Below, one piece after another: positions 12,453 through 24,969 of a DNA stretch of 64,000 nt. This DNA comes from Aspergillus flavus (lineage: Eukaryota; Ascomycota; Eurotiomycetes; Eurotiales; Aspergillaceae), in NCBI RefSeq assembly GCF_009017415.1, contig NC_092404.1, positions 1,178,001 through 1,242,000 of the forward strand, read 5' to 3'. A program made the position numbers and the translations under genes. Position 1 is the first letter of the stretch; each line of letters starts with the position of its first letter. Below the pieces are notes generated by a model, which saw only the letters and a program-made list of their open reading frames with translations, had not been told where the DNA came from and made no database searches.

Positions 12453-13265
12453 ATGCCCCCAAAACCAAAACCCCGAAAAGAAAACCAACCCCAAGAAGAA
12501 CCCCTCCCACCCTGCGAATTCACGTTCCCCTGTCCAGCAACAGACGATAAAGCCAACAATCCACGCCGAAAGGTCATATCCCATATCTTCGGCCGAAATA
12601 AGTACGCCACGAAGCGGTTCCCGGACCATGTGTGGGTGCATTACTGTCGACAGCATTACCAGCGGGCGCGGTATAGGGTTGAGTGGCCGGTCACGCAGTG
12701 TGAGCTGTTGATGGTTGTCCTGGGACGCATGGAGAGATGGGGTGGTGTTAAGGGGTGGGATGTTGTGTTGAGGAAGAGGGAGGTGGAGAGGTTGAAAGGG
12801 GAGGATGGGGGAGAGGGCACCTCTACTTCTACTTCTACTTCTACTACCGAGTGTGATCTTATTACGCTCTCGTCTGGGTCCGGCTCGTCGTCTGCCTGTG
12901 TTGGGTTTACTACTGATGATGGTAGTGAGCATGGCAGACGTAGGAAACCAAATATTGTGGCTTCGCCTGTGCCGGGTTGGCTTTTGAGGGAGGTTGGTTC
13001 GGATAAGTCTTTTGCAGATTTGCGGGACCTTGTTCGTCGGGTACGTGAGGATATGGATTCTCTTCGTGGACGGGGCGTGCCGGCCCGTCGAGTCGTGTTT
13101 CCGGATATTGAGCTTTTACCGACGTTTCAGTCTTGGGTTCTGGCTCCGGCGAAGAAGAGGCGGAGGAGTGTGAGGAGAGATGTAGGTCGAGGGAAGAAGG
13201 GTGGGATTGGAGAGAAGGTTTCGAGGGTTAATGGGAAGGGGGCTGTGAAGAGGGTTCACCAGTGA
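12453..13265 (+). CDS. Fungal-specific protein with conserved HIFGRNK/HYCRxHYQRARYR region, function unknown
   Basis: Single-exon gene of 270 residues that I do not recognise by name. A basic, Pro/Glu-rich start precedes a compact segment, residues about 45-95, containing RRKVISHIFGRNK, FPDHVWVHYCRQHYQR and ARYRVEWP. With C27, C31 and C65 and several His it could form a small metal-binding or nucleic-acid-binding fold, and it has the look of fungal regulatory proteins, but this is only inference. A Ser/Thr repeat encoded by TACTTC triplet pairs (about 12,823-12,846) separates it from a C-terminal half with a short helical stretch (DLRDLVRRVREDM) and a Lys/Arg-rich tail that may act as a nuclear signal. 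GC content rises sharply after the repeat. Confidence 0.65.
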   Translation: MPPKPKPRKENQPQEEPLPPCEFTFPCPATDDKANNPRRKVISHIFGRNKYATKRFPDHVWVHYCRQHYQRARYRVEWPVTQCELLMVVLGRMERWGGVKGWDVVLRKREVERLKGEDGGEGTSTSTSTSTTECDLITLSSGSGSSSACVGFTTDDGSEHGRRRKPNIVASPVPGWLLREVGSDKSFADLRDLVRRVREDMDSLRGRGVPARRVVFPDIELLPTFQSWVLAPAKKRRRSVRRDVGRGKKGGIGEKVSRVNGKGAVKRVHQ

Positions 13266-13606
13266 GATTGATTTAACTTTATTTTTTTTTATCATGTCGG
13301 AGTTGAATGGATTGGAACAACTTGTTTAGTTGCATTCCTGTTGTTTAGTCAGTTCTGGACAGTGTGATGTTGAAGTCAGTCGGTATTGCTCAATGAACAG
13401 CAACTCACGTGTCATAAACATTACTCGTAGACATCTAGTCTGTATGTACATTCAAAAAAGAACGAAAGCCACCAAGCTAAAAAGAGTGCAGAAGCAGGGA
13501 AAAAAGAATGCTGCATAAAAACGCGGAATCGCGAATCACAAGTGCACCGCCGTAAACGTATATCGAATCGTACCACCGTTGACAAATCGTCTCCATAAAA
13601 ATGGAA
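13266..13606. other. Short convergent intergenic region
   Basis: 341 bp between convergent genes, expected to hold both 3' ends. Nothing else seen. Confidence 0.5.
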
Positions 13607-14426
13607 TTAAGAATGGTCGGGGATCAACTCATAGCCACCTTCAGACGGTAGCACGCGACCGGCAACAATAAGGGCAGCCGCGCAGAGCAAGCTAATGCAC
13701 CAGCTGATGGTGCAATAAATCCAGGACTCGTCCAGTCTCCAGCCGGGGAAAAACCGCGTGTCATGGTCGTATAAATAGGCCTGAAGTAGCAATACTTAGC
13801 ACGCATCTCATTCGCAAGCCAGATCAATCAAAACCTACCACGATGGACATGCTCGCCGCCTGGACAACAGCCGATAACACGATCAACAAACTGAGAACCT
13901 TCCACCCAGATTCCCGCAGTCGCTTCCCACCAGACAATATGATCAAGTATGCGACGATACTCATGCCCTCCAGAACGACGGCAAAGGACATAAGGAAGCC
14001 CACGGAGCGCCACATGGAACAGAAATAGCGGCCTCGGCCACTGCAATCGTCCTGCTGGGGGAAACTAACGCAGGCATCGGTGACTGAGGAACAGCGCCGA
14101 TGGAGGCCGTATGAATACCAGATCTAGATCGATGAAGGGTTAGGACGCATGCTGATCGAGGCTGGAAGACAATGAATGAAACTACGAGAGAATCCGCACC
14201 TGATCGTTGCGATAGCTGATCCATTTTGGAACCACAATGGAGGATACGGTTAAGCCGAATGCTGCGTTCCCTGTCAGTCTGTCGTCATACTCGTTGGCCA
14301 AGTGCGATTGCGACCGGAACACTTACAAGCTAGAAAAACAACCAAGGATGATGTGTAGACGATGGTCTTCGTTAGAAAGCCTGTGTAGTTTCGATCTTCG
14401 CCGCGCGGTACTAGATGAAAATCCAT
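13607..14426 (-). CDS. Four-helix membrane protein, claudin/Sur7-like topology
   Basis: Four exons (14327-14426, 14200-14261, 13839-14123, 13607-13780) join in frame to 206 residues. Predicted layout: helix 1 over TIVYTSSLVVFLASFGLTV, an extracellular loop with a paired Cys pattern (RRCSSVTDAC and DDCSGRGRYFC), helix 2 (SVGFLMSFAVVLEGMSIVAY), helix 3 (VLSLLIVLSAVVQAASMSIV), and helix 4 (CTISWCISLLCAAALIVAG), ending GGYELIPDHS. The Cys-rich first loop and four helices match claudin/Sur7-type cortical membrane proteins, which sit at the plasma membrane, but sequence alone does not settle the family. The start ATG at 14426 is the only one that joins exon 2 in frame. Confidence 0.75.
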
Positions 14427-15962
14427 CGTGGGGGTGGTATATATAGGAATGACGACAGAGGGAGTAACCGTTGAGCAATCGCGGCGACCGACCGATCGGG
14501 AAGAATTAATGACAGGTCTCGAGGGTGGAATATGGCGAGTTTTGAATCCACTAAGGACAGGTCGAGAGCTTCCAGCCCGGAGAATAAAGGTTGATACTGT
14601 TAGTGGGATAGATTTAATGTGTCATTAAAGGAGAAGAAGGTGAAGAAGGGAGGAGAAGTTCTTGCTTTCAATGGGCGAGCGAGAGCGATTAAGTTGGGTT
14701 CATGCCTGAGGTTTCCTTTCCCCCAGGCCAGGTGATACACAACGGTTGCGGAGCTCCAGCTTTTCTTGGTGGAGCTTCGCAATCAATTCAATGGGACAAT
14801 TCTTGCACTGTAGAGTTTGGACTTGGATTCTCGAGACCTCCAATATTCCACAGCAATGAATGAATGATCTGAAGCTGGACAATCACGAGAAGAGAAGAAG
14901 AGGAATCAAAAAGGAAGCGTGGGATTTTTTCGTTCTTCGTGGGATAAAAAAAAAAAAAAAAAGAAAAAACAAGGAAATGCATGAAGGAACAGGTGACTCG
15001 GACGATCCTCACGGGTTGTACAGTACATACATTCATTCATACCATACCACTTGATGGTATGATTGAATGTATGTATGTCTATGTACTGTACTGTTTACCC
15101 GACTTGAAGGAACCCAAGTCCCTCAAATCCACCATACAGTCATATATAAAACCGACGAAATATTCGAACGATTCTTTATACGTGACCATTTGAGTTCTTC
15201 CAAGACTGATAACGGGATGGTTGCCTGGTACGGAGGATTGCATACGAAAAATGCCTCAGGCTCGGTCCAAGCGACACCCCCCCGCTTTGGGCGGTAAGAG
15301 ATCAACTCTAATTCCTTAGTCCCCATCGACTAAGTCTGTCATATCACCCAAGCTCTAGCCAGCAATGGCTCGGAGAATGTCGTACTAAAGCAGGTCATTC
15401 TGTCGCGAAACACTGGTTGGATCGGTGATATGTACTACTACCTTGGATCCCTTTCTTTTCGCATGAATTCAAAGGGTAAAAACACATGCGTGTTGATGTC
15501 ACGTTACATGGAGAGGGTCACATCGCGAAACTCCGTCCTCGGTACAATAGAAGGCAGCTATGAACGAGATTCGCGGGTTCATTCCGATGGGAGACGGCGT
15601 ACGCCTTCCCGGGTTATCTAGCAACAACTACTACTAACTATGTAGTGACATCATAAGTAATGGTAGATAGAGAAAGCGAAAGGGAACAAAGCCCGCAGGA
15701 ACAAAGAGGACAAAGATACATCAAAGTAATCTACAGTCAACAGCAACCTGCAAATCCAGCTGCAAAATAATGGTAGAAACTTGGTCATGGTACTTATACA
15801 ACATGCAAGTGAAACGGCACCCACCAGGGACAAGTGTGACAGTGTTCAAATCAATTCATTTCATCAGAAACATAGGGAAATAGGAAAAGAAAATCAAGAA
15901 AATTAAGGGCAAGCGACTGGGGAGGAACGCCAAACCTGCCATGCAATCCGTTGCGCCATACC
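14427..15962. other. Intergenic with a long hairpin
   Basis: 1,536 bp upstream of the four-helix protein and downstream of PRP24. It holds an A-rich tract at about 14,946-14,970 and a strong inverted repeat listed separately. No gene is supported. Confidence 0.55.
15018..15091. repeat. Imperfect inverted repeat (hairpin)
   Basis: Outer arms 15018-15028 and 15081-15091 are exact reverse complements (11 bp). Inner arms 15029-15044 and 15055-15070 match at 15 of 16 positions. The loop is 10 nt and the right arm has a 10-nt bulge (15071-15080) of ATGTATGTCT type. It could be a MITE remnant or a structured leader; neither is shown. Confidence 0.85.
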
Positions 15963-18900
15963 TCACTCCTCGCGACCCCGCTGGATCATCGCACGGAAGT
16001 CATCATTGCTCTTTTTCGTCTTCCCCCCTTCGGCGGAGGGTGCGCTGTCGGTCGTCATCATTGTCGTCGTCATCGTTTTCTCTCCGTTGTGTCCTCCATG
16101 AGGGCCGGCGCGTTTCACACCGAGACCCCCTCGTCGGCCACCCCGCGAACCCGGTTGTTGTGGTCGCTTGATCGGCCCCGTGGGCTGGAGGAATCCCCCT
16201 TGCTTCTCCTTCGGCTTGCTGGATGGTTGTATCCGACCATCTTTATTCTCAGCGGACTGTTTTAGCATCTCTGGTACGGTGCCCACATGCAATTTGCGCC
16301 CGGGCGCAATCTCCTGGCCCTCGAGCTCCAAAGAAGCCCGGCCCGCATGATTCACATCGGCAAACTCCACAATGGCACCCTGGTGATCGGGCCGTAAGAC
16401 AATCTTGATCAATTTGCCGTACGGCTCCACAAGGGCCCGGATACGCGCGTCATTCACCGTGTCGGGAATATTCATCAGTCCCAAGCTACGCGCAGCGCGT
16501 TCCCTGCTGGGAGTGTCCGCATCGGCTGATTCTTTACTGCCGTTGACTACGGCTGCAGGGGACTGGGATTTCCCAACTTGAGACACGATGGTGGTCGCGC
16601 TTCGCTTCGTGCTCTGGGGAGCGGAAATCTTCACGTGGAGGGTTCGCGATCGATACTCTTGCCCGTCCATAGCAAGGGCGGCAGTGGCTTCCTCTTTATT
16701 CGAAAAGACAACATAACCGAAGCCCTTGCTGCCACCGTCAACCTTCCTAGGCAGGCGGACCAACTCCACGGTTCCGTACTTCGAGAAGAGCTCTTGGACA
16801 TCACGCTCACTGGCCTTGAAGTCTACATTCGACACGTGGATCTCCCGTCCTTCGTATATAGGACCATGACGGTCCTGTTTCCGGGAAGGGTCCGAGATCT
16901 TAGCCGTTAGCGTCAGACCTTTACCAACCGTAGTCCCATCCAACTTCGTGGCGCTATGCGCTGCCTCTGCAGTCTTGAATTGCACGTAACAGAAGCGTCG
17001 GTGCGTATTATATTTAAGCGATGGGAAGCGAACATCGATGATTTCGCCATACTGCCAAATGTCAGTAACGCCATGTGGCAAAGAGGTAGAAAAGAGGGAC
17101 AGAAACAACTCACCTCACGGAACAGGCCACGAATGTAGTTTTCGTCTGCCTCCGGGGGAAAGTTGGTGACAAACAATGTTGAACATGTCCCAATCTGCAC
17201 TTCGATGGTAAAACCATCCAGTGATTTCTGGTCGCGTGTTTGCGCAACAAGGGCTTCGTCCCTTGAGTTAAACTCGATGACCGCAACCTCCGAGTTCCCG
17301 TCACCCGGAAACATCTTGACGCTGTTTATCGTACCGCACTGCCATGCTACCAATTAGTTGTACGTTTACCAAGGGGGGTCAACCAGAATAACGTACATGA
17401 CGGAAGAATTGTCGAACTTTATGTTCGCTGATCTGGTGGGGTAAGTTTTTCACCACGACTGTCGCATTTTCCCGGTCTCGCTGAAGGACCGCTGGCTCTG
17501 CTTCCGCAGCCGACGTTTCCTCTTCTCCGCGAGCCTTTTTAGCGGGCAATCCATTTACATTAGCTTCCTCCTCCTCCCGTTTCCTCTTTTCAGGGTGCGT
17601 CGCTTGTTCGGATGATGCGGCTTGTTGCGCATGCTGTGCGGCCAGTTCTCTCGCGTCACGTTCTCGCCGAGCTCTGACCGCCCGCATTGCCTTCCTCGTT
17701 TCCAAAATGGCCAGCTGCAATTCATCAGAGTCCTCATAATCCTCACAATGTGCGATGTAGGTTTGCATGATTTTCTCGGGCCAATCCAGGTCCGTCCGCT
17801 TGATAGCTTGTTTCAATACAGCGGTGGCAAAACTGGGGTTAGGGGTCCGGCGCGCGGCATCAACGGTGGCTTCGCCTTGCACGAATTTGCTCCATGAGAT
17901 CAATTCCCATTCATAGTACGTGAGCCAGAACTCATAGCTGTTGCCTCGTCGACCCATAAGACCCTTGAAGGTTTCCCGTGCACTATCCCAGCTGCCACTT
18001 TCACTGAGATAGCGAATGTAGATGCGCTCTAGGCGAAACAAGGGATCGCCTTGGTAGGACCGACCGTACTTCTTTTCACCCAGCTCTTGAACGCTTTCGA
18101 TGGCAGAGCGGATGCCAACTTCGGCAACATCGAGATCTTCATCGGTGGAGTCCGGCATGAAAGCTCTCCTCCGGAGGTAGCTGCACCATGCTGTATGTAC
18201 CTTGAGGACCTCCTCCATGCCGGCCACATCGAGTAGACCAGTGCTGGTGGCCTTGTGTTTGATGTCGGCGATTTTGGAGAAGGACTGACCCTCCCGTTCT
18301 GAGCTGAGTAAATACTGAGACCAAAGGGTACCGGAGCATGGGCAGTGCCGAGTTGCCCGTTCCAGGGTAGAGATCGTCGTGGTGTTCGCATTGCCATGCA
18401 TGGATTCATCGATGAGGAACATGACAAAATCCTCCCACATGTTGGCGTCGGTTGGGAACCGAAGCACTGCACGCTGGTAGACAGCGTTGACTAACTCAAA
18501 GTTGGAATGGTGGTTGCGACGATTGTTGCTGATTTCCCACTCAATGTACTCCGTGAAGATGGTCCACTCCTGGGTGACATCGCCCGCCTCGGTGGCATTC
18601 CGGAGTCGGATTTCAAACTCTTCGCGAGCGGAGTACTGTTCTTTGCAAGAAGTTGCATATCGGCCTGCAGTGTCTGCCATAATAGTTTCGTAATTTGCGT
18701 TATAATAGGTGGAGACAAAACCCGAGAACGCCTGGAAAGTCTGATCCCAGGTGGCATGAGGGGTTTGCAGTCTGATATCGAATAAATTCCGCACATGCCC
18801 AATTTTCTCCTGGCTGGGGTTCCGAGTGATGTCCTGCACCTGCAGGTCGAGCAGTCGATCCCAGACCAAATGGCTATCGGGAGTCCGCCACCGAGTCGCT

Positions 18901-19955
18901 TCGGCACCCCTCTGCCAGACATCCAAGACCATGTGCCAAGAGAAGACCTCGCGACCGATCATACGATCCTCTTCCGTCCACTGATGTTGAGCACCCTCAG
19001 CGTGCGCAGAATTATAGAGATAAAGAACCCATTCCCCGTAGATGCTCCAAAGCTTCGTACTGCCGTACTCTTCCTCCACCGACCGCTGGCAAAGCTCCAT
19101 AACTACGATGCGCTCATCCACGGTTTGTGCGAGCATGCTCTCATCTTGTATCCACTCTGCCCAGAGGTCTTCACCCATGGCAAAGAGCTTGTCCATCTCT
19201 TCGCGAGCGGTCCGCATATCCTTGAGCAGGTCATATTTCCGAGGGTCGCCATGAATGTCGGGGTTGTTCGGTGGGTATACATGGTTGACGAATCCTGCAT
19301 GGAGTAGTCGAACGAAGTTTACATGCGCGTCGTACGACTGAGGGTTTTCTTGTATCTGAGCAAAAAGCTCGGTTGCCATCCGCTGTGCATTCGGAACTAA
19401 CGAGGTATCCATATAGTTTCTGCGGGCGGCCTCCCTGGGGCCATCCGACATGGCTATATCGAATGACGACCGTGGCGTAGGTGTATTGTGGGCGACCGAA
19501 CTGACGTGGGGGTACATAGTCGAAGGAGAAAGTTGACTCTCGTAGGATTCGGTGCTTCTGAGGAGCGGGGCATTCGAGCGTTGGGGTTGGTGATGCTGCA
19601 TTGAAGCCAAATCGGCGAGTGTGTCCATTCCAGGGGTCGAGGGCTGTCTAGGAGGAGGTAAGTCCGCCGCCGGAGGAGTCCCGCTTCCACTACCCACGTT
19701 GGGACCAACCGTCGGGCTTATCGCTGGCGGCGAGGGTTCTGAGACATGCGGCGGCGCGAAAACGTGCTGCGCGAGCGGGGATGAGGTCATGCCCTGTCTG
19801 GTTTGACCGGCGCGATTCTTGCGCAGAGGTTTTGGAGGTGGCCCTGTGGACGGGATGGATGTGTTACTGACAGAGGTTGGGGCCGCCGAGGGCGAAGACC
19901 GCCCCGATTGGGAATTAGACTCCTGCGGCGAGAGGAGTGAATTGATGTCCATCAT
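15963..19955 (-). CDS. prp24: U4/U6 snRNA-associated splicing factor Prp24/SART3-like
   Basis: Nuclear splicing factor that anneals U4 and U6 snRNAs during snRNP recycling. Exons 17397-19955, 17114-17338 and 15963-17051 join to 1,290 residues. The N-terminal 150 residues are disordered and Pro/Ser-rich. Residues about 160-700 are a run of HAT half-TPR helices with Trp/Tyr spacing (LWSIYGEWVLYLY, EFWLTYYEWELIS), as in SART3. Four RRMs follow: one around ATVVVKNLPHQ, then STLFVTNFPPEADE, REIHVSNVDFKA with KGFGYVVF, and a divergent fourth around RSLGLMNIPDTV. The C-terminus is Gly/Arg-rich and ends RAMIQRGREE, like the conserved Lsm-binding tail of Prp24 proteins. Two adjacent ATGs (19955 and 19952) could both start it. 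It is divergent from the mitochondrial uL22 gene. Confidence 0.93.
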
Positions 19956-21717
19956 CGAATCTGATATGGATTTGAAGATGGGTAAAAAGAATCAGTTGCT
20001 TCTGAGGCCCTGGGGCAAGTGGAACCCAGGAACTGACAAAAAGAGAAGTTACCAAATCAAAGAACAGCTTTAAGTCGCCTCATCAACGAGTCCATTCCTG
20101 CCCCGGCCACAGCCTGTCTAGACTCTGGAACCGGATAATCACAATTTCTTTCTTGCGAAGGGGGGTGGTAAACTTAACCACGATAGGTTGCGCAAAACAA
20201 GGAGCGAAGAGTAAAACGAAAATGATAGAAAAAAAAAAGTTTTTTTTCTTTTCTTTCCCTTTTCTTCGATCAGTGTTCTCAGATTAAAATTTCTTTTCTT
20301 CTTTCAAGCCTTTGTGCTCTTTCTTTTGGCAGCAGAAGCTCGGGTGGTCCGGGCGCTGACGAATTGGTAGAGTGAGGCGCTTCGGGTTGAAGAATGAGAC
20401 GGCTGGGAGAGAGAATGAGACAGAGAGGAGGGGGATGGAAACAAGCTATTGGAAGGATGGAGTGATTCACCCGACCATAGGAAGGGAGACAGCTAAGAAA
20501 CAGCTGGTGAGCGGCAAAGATGCAAAGAATCGAAAAGGCGGAAAGAATGAATGGGGAAATGCCGCAATTAACCTACAGGTGTAAAAAATAAAAAATAAAA
20601 TAAAATAATAGACAATAAAAAATGCGTGAGAGCAACACGCCGTAAGACCCTGAAGGGCTTAAAAGGGGAAGGAAAAATTGAAAAAGAAGAGGATGAGGAC
20701 AGTGGATCGACACACGGTAGAGATGGGTAGAGAGTAAGAGACTGCTCGAGTACTCGAAGGAGGGAAAGGAAAGAGAGCTCGGCATGTAGAAAAAAATAGC
20801 TGAGAGAAGAACAAACAGCACAGCACAGCAGGAGGTCTGCAAACTGCTCCGTACGGTAAACCTCTTCTCCTCCCCTCCACTACAGGGAATTTATTTTCTA
20901 CCAACTAAATTAAATGACTTACTACCAGTACATACGAACTACTAGTATTTGACCACCACAACTAGACAAGAAATGCGACCAATACGACCGGAGCAGATGG
21001 GAATAGCAAATCCCATCGGACCTGATATTATGACGAAAAGAAAACTGCAGTGCCTCCAATCGGACGATGGGGTTTATTGTCTGCAGTGATCTGTAACTTG
21101 GTTCCTAGTAAGACTCTTGTCGATCGGACTGATGACGGTGTAACGGGACTAGAACGCGAGACTAGTAGAAATCTATTCTACGCGAACATTAGTAGGTCCA
21201 TCAGCAAAAGTTAGCTCGAAAAAATAAATACTAAATCAGAAGAAGGGAAACATATCACGAGCTCCTAGGATATGCATGCCTGCAGATGACTGGGAAGACA
21301 CTACTGTATGTACATACAGAGAGGTAAAAAAAGGTCCAGTATTGTTATTTTTTTGTTACTATGGGAATAGGGCTGCTCTGGAAAGGGTTTAGCTCACAGC
21401 TCCCGAGAACGACACCCTTGTCCAAGTATGAGGTAATGATACAGGAGAGTAGGAGGCCTGATTGGCAGGAAGCCTCACGCGGTGCATGGACCTCCAAAAA
21501 AGCCACATGAGAGCCGGAAGACGGCATTACGTCGGAGCCCATGTGTGGCTCACCCGAAAACTGTGGCTTGACACTTCCCCCAGGCACCTGAGCCGCTACG
21601 GCGGGCCGTGAGAACCTAAGCCGCAGCCAAGCATTTTGCATCTCGACACTTTTTTCCATCGGGTCTCCGAAGTCACGTCCCAACCAGCCTTATCTGCCTT
21701 GCTGGTTGTCCGTCACC
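19956..21717. other. Long divergent intergenic region
   Basis: 1,762 bp between PRP24 and the uL22m gene. It contains poly-A/poly-T tracts (about 20,230-20,260 and 20,580-20,610) and purine-rich stretches. I find no gene with codon bias or motifs; the 112-codon frame at 21,345-21,683 on the minus strand looks random. Long leaders for the flanking genes could fill part of it. Confidence 0.5.
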
Positions 21718-22844
21718 ATGGCCACTCTCGGTGCTCTCAACCCTTACGGGCATCTAGCTCGATCAGGTAAGTTATCAAATGGCTTTTCTCCGATCACCCT
21801 AGCCCATCAATGGCGAGTTCTCACCTATCCGAACTTCCAGCCCGGACCGGCATCACCTACATCCCTCGCCGCACCTTGACCTATACTGTGCCTCGCCGTG
21901 CCCAAGAAAATGGTGACAATGGAAACAAAGAACCCCAATCGAAGTCCTCTGCTTTTTCGTCCATCAAGAACTTCTTCTTCGGCGGAAAGTCCGACGCAAA
22001 GCCCACGGTCCAACGGAGGACGGCCCCCCAGAAGCGAGAGGGTAGCCTGAGTGCGGACTCGATTTTCGCAGAGGACGAGGCAACTCCCAAGCTGATTGCA
22101 TCTGGTCGCACACCGGCTGCCCGTAAACAGGAGGCTGAGCCCACCGAGGAAGAAGAGGTTCAGACTGGTGTGGAGCACCGGAACCGTGCCAATATGCAGA
22201 TGGTGCTAGACCCCCGTCCCGAGGCCCGTATTCGTTGGGAGCGTAAGATGGTCGTCCGGGAGGTTCGCCGCCGAGGACGTCTTTCAAAGCCCGAACAGAT
22301 CATGCGCACGGAGCGCGAATCGGTCTCCAAGTCACACTGGTTCAAGACTTCCGTCAAGAAGCTTGGTCCCCTCGCTCGTCAGATCGCGGGAAAGAACATC
22401 GACGAAGCCATGCTGCAAATGCGCTTCAGCAAGAAGAAGGCTGCCAAGGATGTTCTCGAGCACCTCAAGCATGCGAAGAACGTTGCCGTCGTCCGCTCCG
22501 GTATGGGTCTTGGTGCCGCTGAGGCGACAATCCGCAAGCCCATCACGATCACTCTGAAGTCGGGAGAGCGTAAGACTATCACCGACCCGACCTCCATTTA
22601 CATCGAACAGGCGTGGGTCAACCGCGGTCCATATGGTGTAGATTACGACCACCGTGCCAGAGGCCAAATCAACCTCCTCCGCCCCCCGTACACATCTCTT
22701 TCGGTTGTCCTGAAGGAAGAGAAGACACGAATCAGGGAGTGGAAGGACCGCGAGGCTGTGTCGCAGCGCAAGCGCAAGACTCAGCTTTGGACCCAGCTGC
22801 CTGACCGGAAAATCTCCGCTCAGAACCAGTACTACAGCTGGTAA
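21718..22844 (+). CDS. mrpl22: Mitochondrial large-subunit ribosomal protein uL22m
   Basis: Component of the mitochondrial 54S subunit. Exons 21718-21766 and 21841-22844 join through a 74-bp intron whose acceptor is CTTCCAG; this is the only acceptor that links MATLGALNPYGHLARS to the open frame. The product is 350 residues. The first 60 or so residues are basic and suit a mitochondrial presequence. A charged linker follows, and residues about 180-330 hold the L22 fold, including KLGPLARQIAGKNIDEA, FSKKKAAKDVLEHLK and the end of the domain near RARGQINLLRPP. The length fits fungal mitochondrial L22 proteins, which are much longer than bacterial L22. Confidence 0.9.
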
Positions 22845-23271
22845 GCTTTTTCTCCCGACGTTTATCTGCGGCCTCGTCTTGGCAAATGATGGGTTTCTTC
22901 GGCGTTTGTCTCTTGTATTATTTTAGACCGTTAGCACTCCACCTGGCAGGTCAATCAGCGCATGTTCCTTATTCTTTCTCTTTGCGGCATTTCTTTTGAT
23001 CTAAACGCGGTTTCACCATCTCCTCGTCCCTTTGGGTTGTTCGACGTGTGTCGAGGCAGGATGCACCTTGGCCCAACCTGTTCAGATTATTTCGTGATGG
23101 AAGACGCCGACCAAACTTCTCAAGGAGCCTGTAGTGGACAGAGCTCAACACATGTACAATATTGAAATATACAACATATATCTACATGCTCTCTTATCAC
23201 CCACATCCCATTCACTTACTAGATCTGTCTATCCCAACCATACCACACCCCCCAAACAAAAACCAAACTAC
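22845..23271. other. Convergent intergenic region
   Basis: 427 bp between convergent genes holding their 3' ends. Nothing else supported. Confidence 0.5.
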
Positions 23272-24561
23272 CTAAACCCAACCCGCAGGACAGACAGGCG
23301 CCCTCGTCGGCGGCTCAACCTGCACAGGGGGACTCGGCCCCTCAACCCTCACCCCCCTAACCAGCACCGGAATAACCGCGCCCGTCATCAACGCAAACCG
23401 CCGATGCCCCACCACCTCCAAAATACTCGTAATAGCCCCCGAATGCGCCGTCAACGAAACAACCGTACTGGCATCATGCGCAAACACATCAGACAAGAGC
23501 TCCCGGAGCCGGACATCCCGCGCAGAGTCCGACTCCCGGAGCTCAGGGTCATACAGCGGATCTTCTTCCGCAAAGCCCTCTTCGAATCGGTACAGTGGGT
23601 ATTCCTCCGCGATGGCCGTTTTACTAGATCGGCTGTCGCAGGTGTGCAGGCCGAGTGTTTCGCGGAGGAGCTAGTTTATCCTCGTTAGTCAATCGAGTCT
23701 TATCGTGGAATTGAGTAATTGAGAATAGCGGGAGTCATGTTGTAGTGTTGCAGTATTAGTTGGGCAAACTCACCTCTTTAATCACAGGCCGAAAAGGTTC
23801 CGTATGCGGTAACCCTAGGTCCTTGAAGGTGATGCTAGCGGTCGCTAGACACCGGTTCAGGGGACTCACGTAGTAGGACTGTGGGGAGGGGATGTTGTTT
23901 TGGATCTGTGTTCTCCAGGCCTGGTTGGCTGTTTCGGCTTGGGAGATTCCCAGCGGAGTGAGACGGGCGTCGACCCAGGTGCCTGTTTCGTCGCCGTTTT
24001 GGAGAGACCAGTAGCACTTTTCCCCCCTTTTCATTAGTATCAAAGATATGGAATGTACGGTAAACCAGGCTAGAATTGGATCATGGTCATGGAATCCTGC
24101 AGAGCCAAACAAAGAGAAAGAGCGTAAGAAACTGAAAGGAAAAGAAAGGAAACATACATCCCAAAGCTCAGTCCCATACCTCCTCTCAGCAACATTATGG
24201 ACGCCCTCTCCATGTCTACCCAGGAAGAGCAGCTTGAACTGCGTCTCGGGACCACTATCCCGGTTTAGCTTGTCAATGTGGTACTCGAACCGTTCCCATT
24301 GGGTTTTGCGGCCCTCTGGGTCGAACTCAGGGTCGGAGTCGTAGCTCCGAGGTATGAGTCCGAAATTGGATGATACCTGTGTTTTTGCTGTGAGTGTCTT
24401 GTCCTTCTTTCTTGTTTCTGTGTTTATCGGGGGTGAGTTGCAGGGTAGATGGGACTTACATAGTCGAAGTTGTCGGGGTCGGTCTTAGGGTCATCTTGGA
24501 GGAAATAACCCGTCACTGTTGTGAAGTTGAAGTGGAAGTCTGAAGGTGATTTGGATGTCAT
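23272..24561 (-). CDS. Histidine phosphatase superfamily protein (phosphoglycerate mutase-like)
   Basis: Four exons (24460-24561, 24158-24376, 23774-24016, 23272-23670) join in frame to 320 residues. The catalytic RHG signature is in FLGRHGEGVHN (near residue 87), and the second active-site His is in SLTAHSGAI in the last exon, with the supporting Arg in SPLNRCLAT. The pattern and length match the fungal PMU1-type branch of the family, cytosolic phosphatases of loosely defined substrate, rather than glycolytic phosphoglycerate mutase. All key residues are present. The start is the first ATG, giving a short leader (MTSKSPSDFHF). Confidence 0.85.
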
Positions 24562-24969
24562 GGCGATGGCAGTGTTGTGCTCAGTGATAGTGGGTGGGTT
24601 ATGTTAGTTTTGGTTTCCGCGTGTATCTTGTGGATTGGGATCCGTTGTTAAAGGTATGGACATACAACGTAGTTGATACTGGTGTGGATACCCTCCTAGC
24701 CCTAAACTTAATGAGGATAGGTGGGGAACGACCGGCAAGTATTCCCTTGACTACAGAGGACAGAGGCTGGAATTTGAGTAACTTGGTAAAATTATGTATT
24801 TGTCTAACTCTAGCCAATCGTCAAAGACCGATGGAATATTCATGAAAATATGCCCAAAACACCGCTAAAAAAACCTAGCAACAAACCAAACAGGTATCTT
24901 TTCCCACAGCCAAAAAAAATCAAAAGGACAGAAGCTTCAGCACCAGCAGAAGCTCAAGCAGGCTCGAGG
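24562..24969. other. Intergenic region
   Basis: 408 bp between the phosphatase start and the 3' end of the next minus-strand gene. Short frames here look random. Confidence 0.5.
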
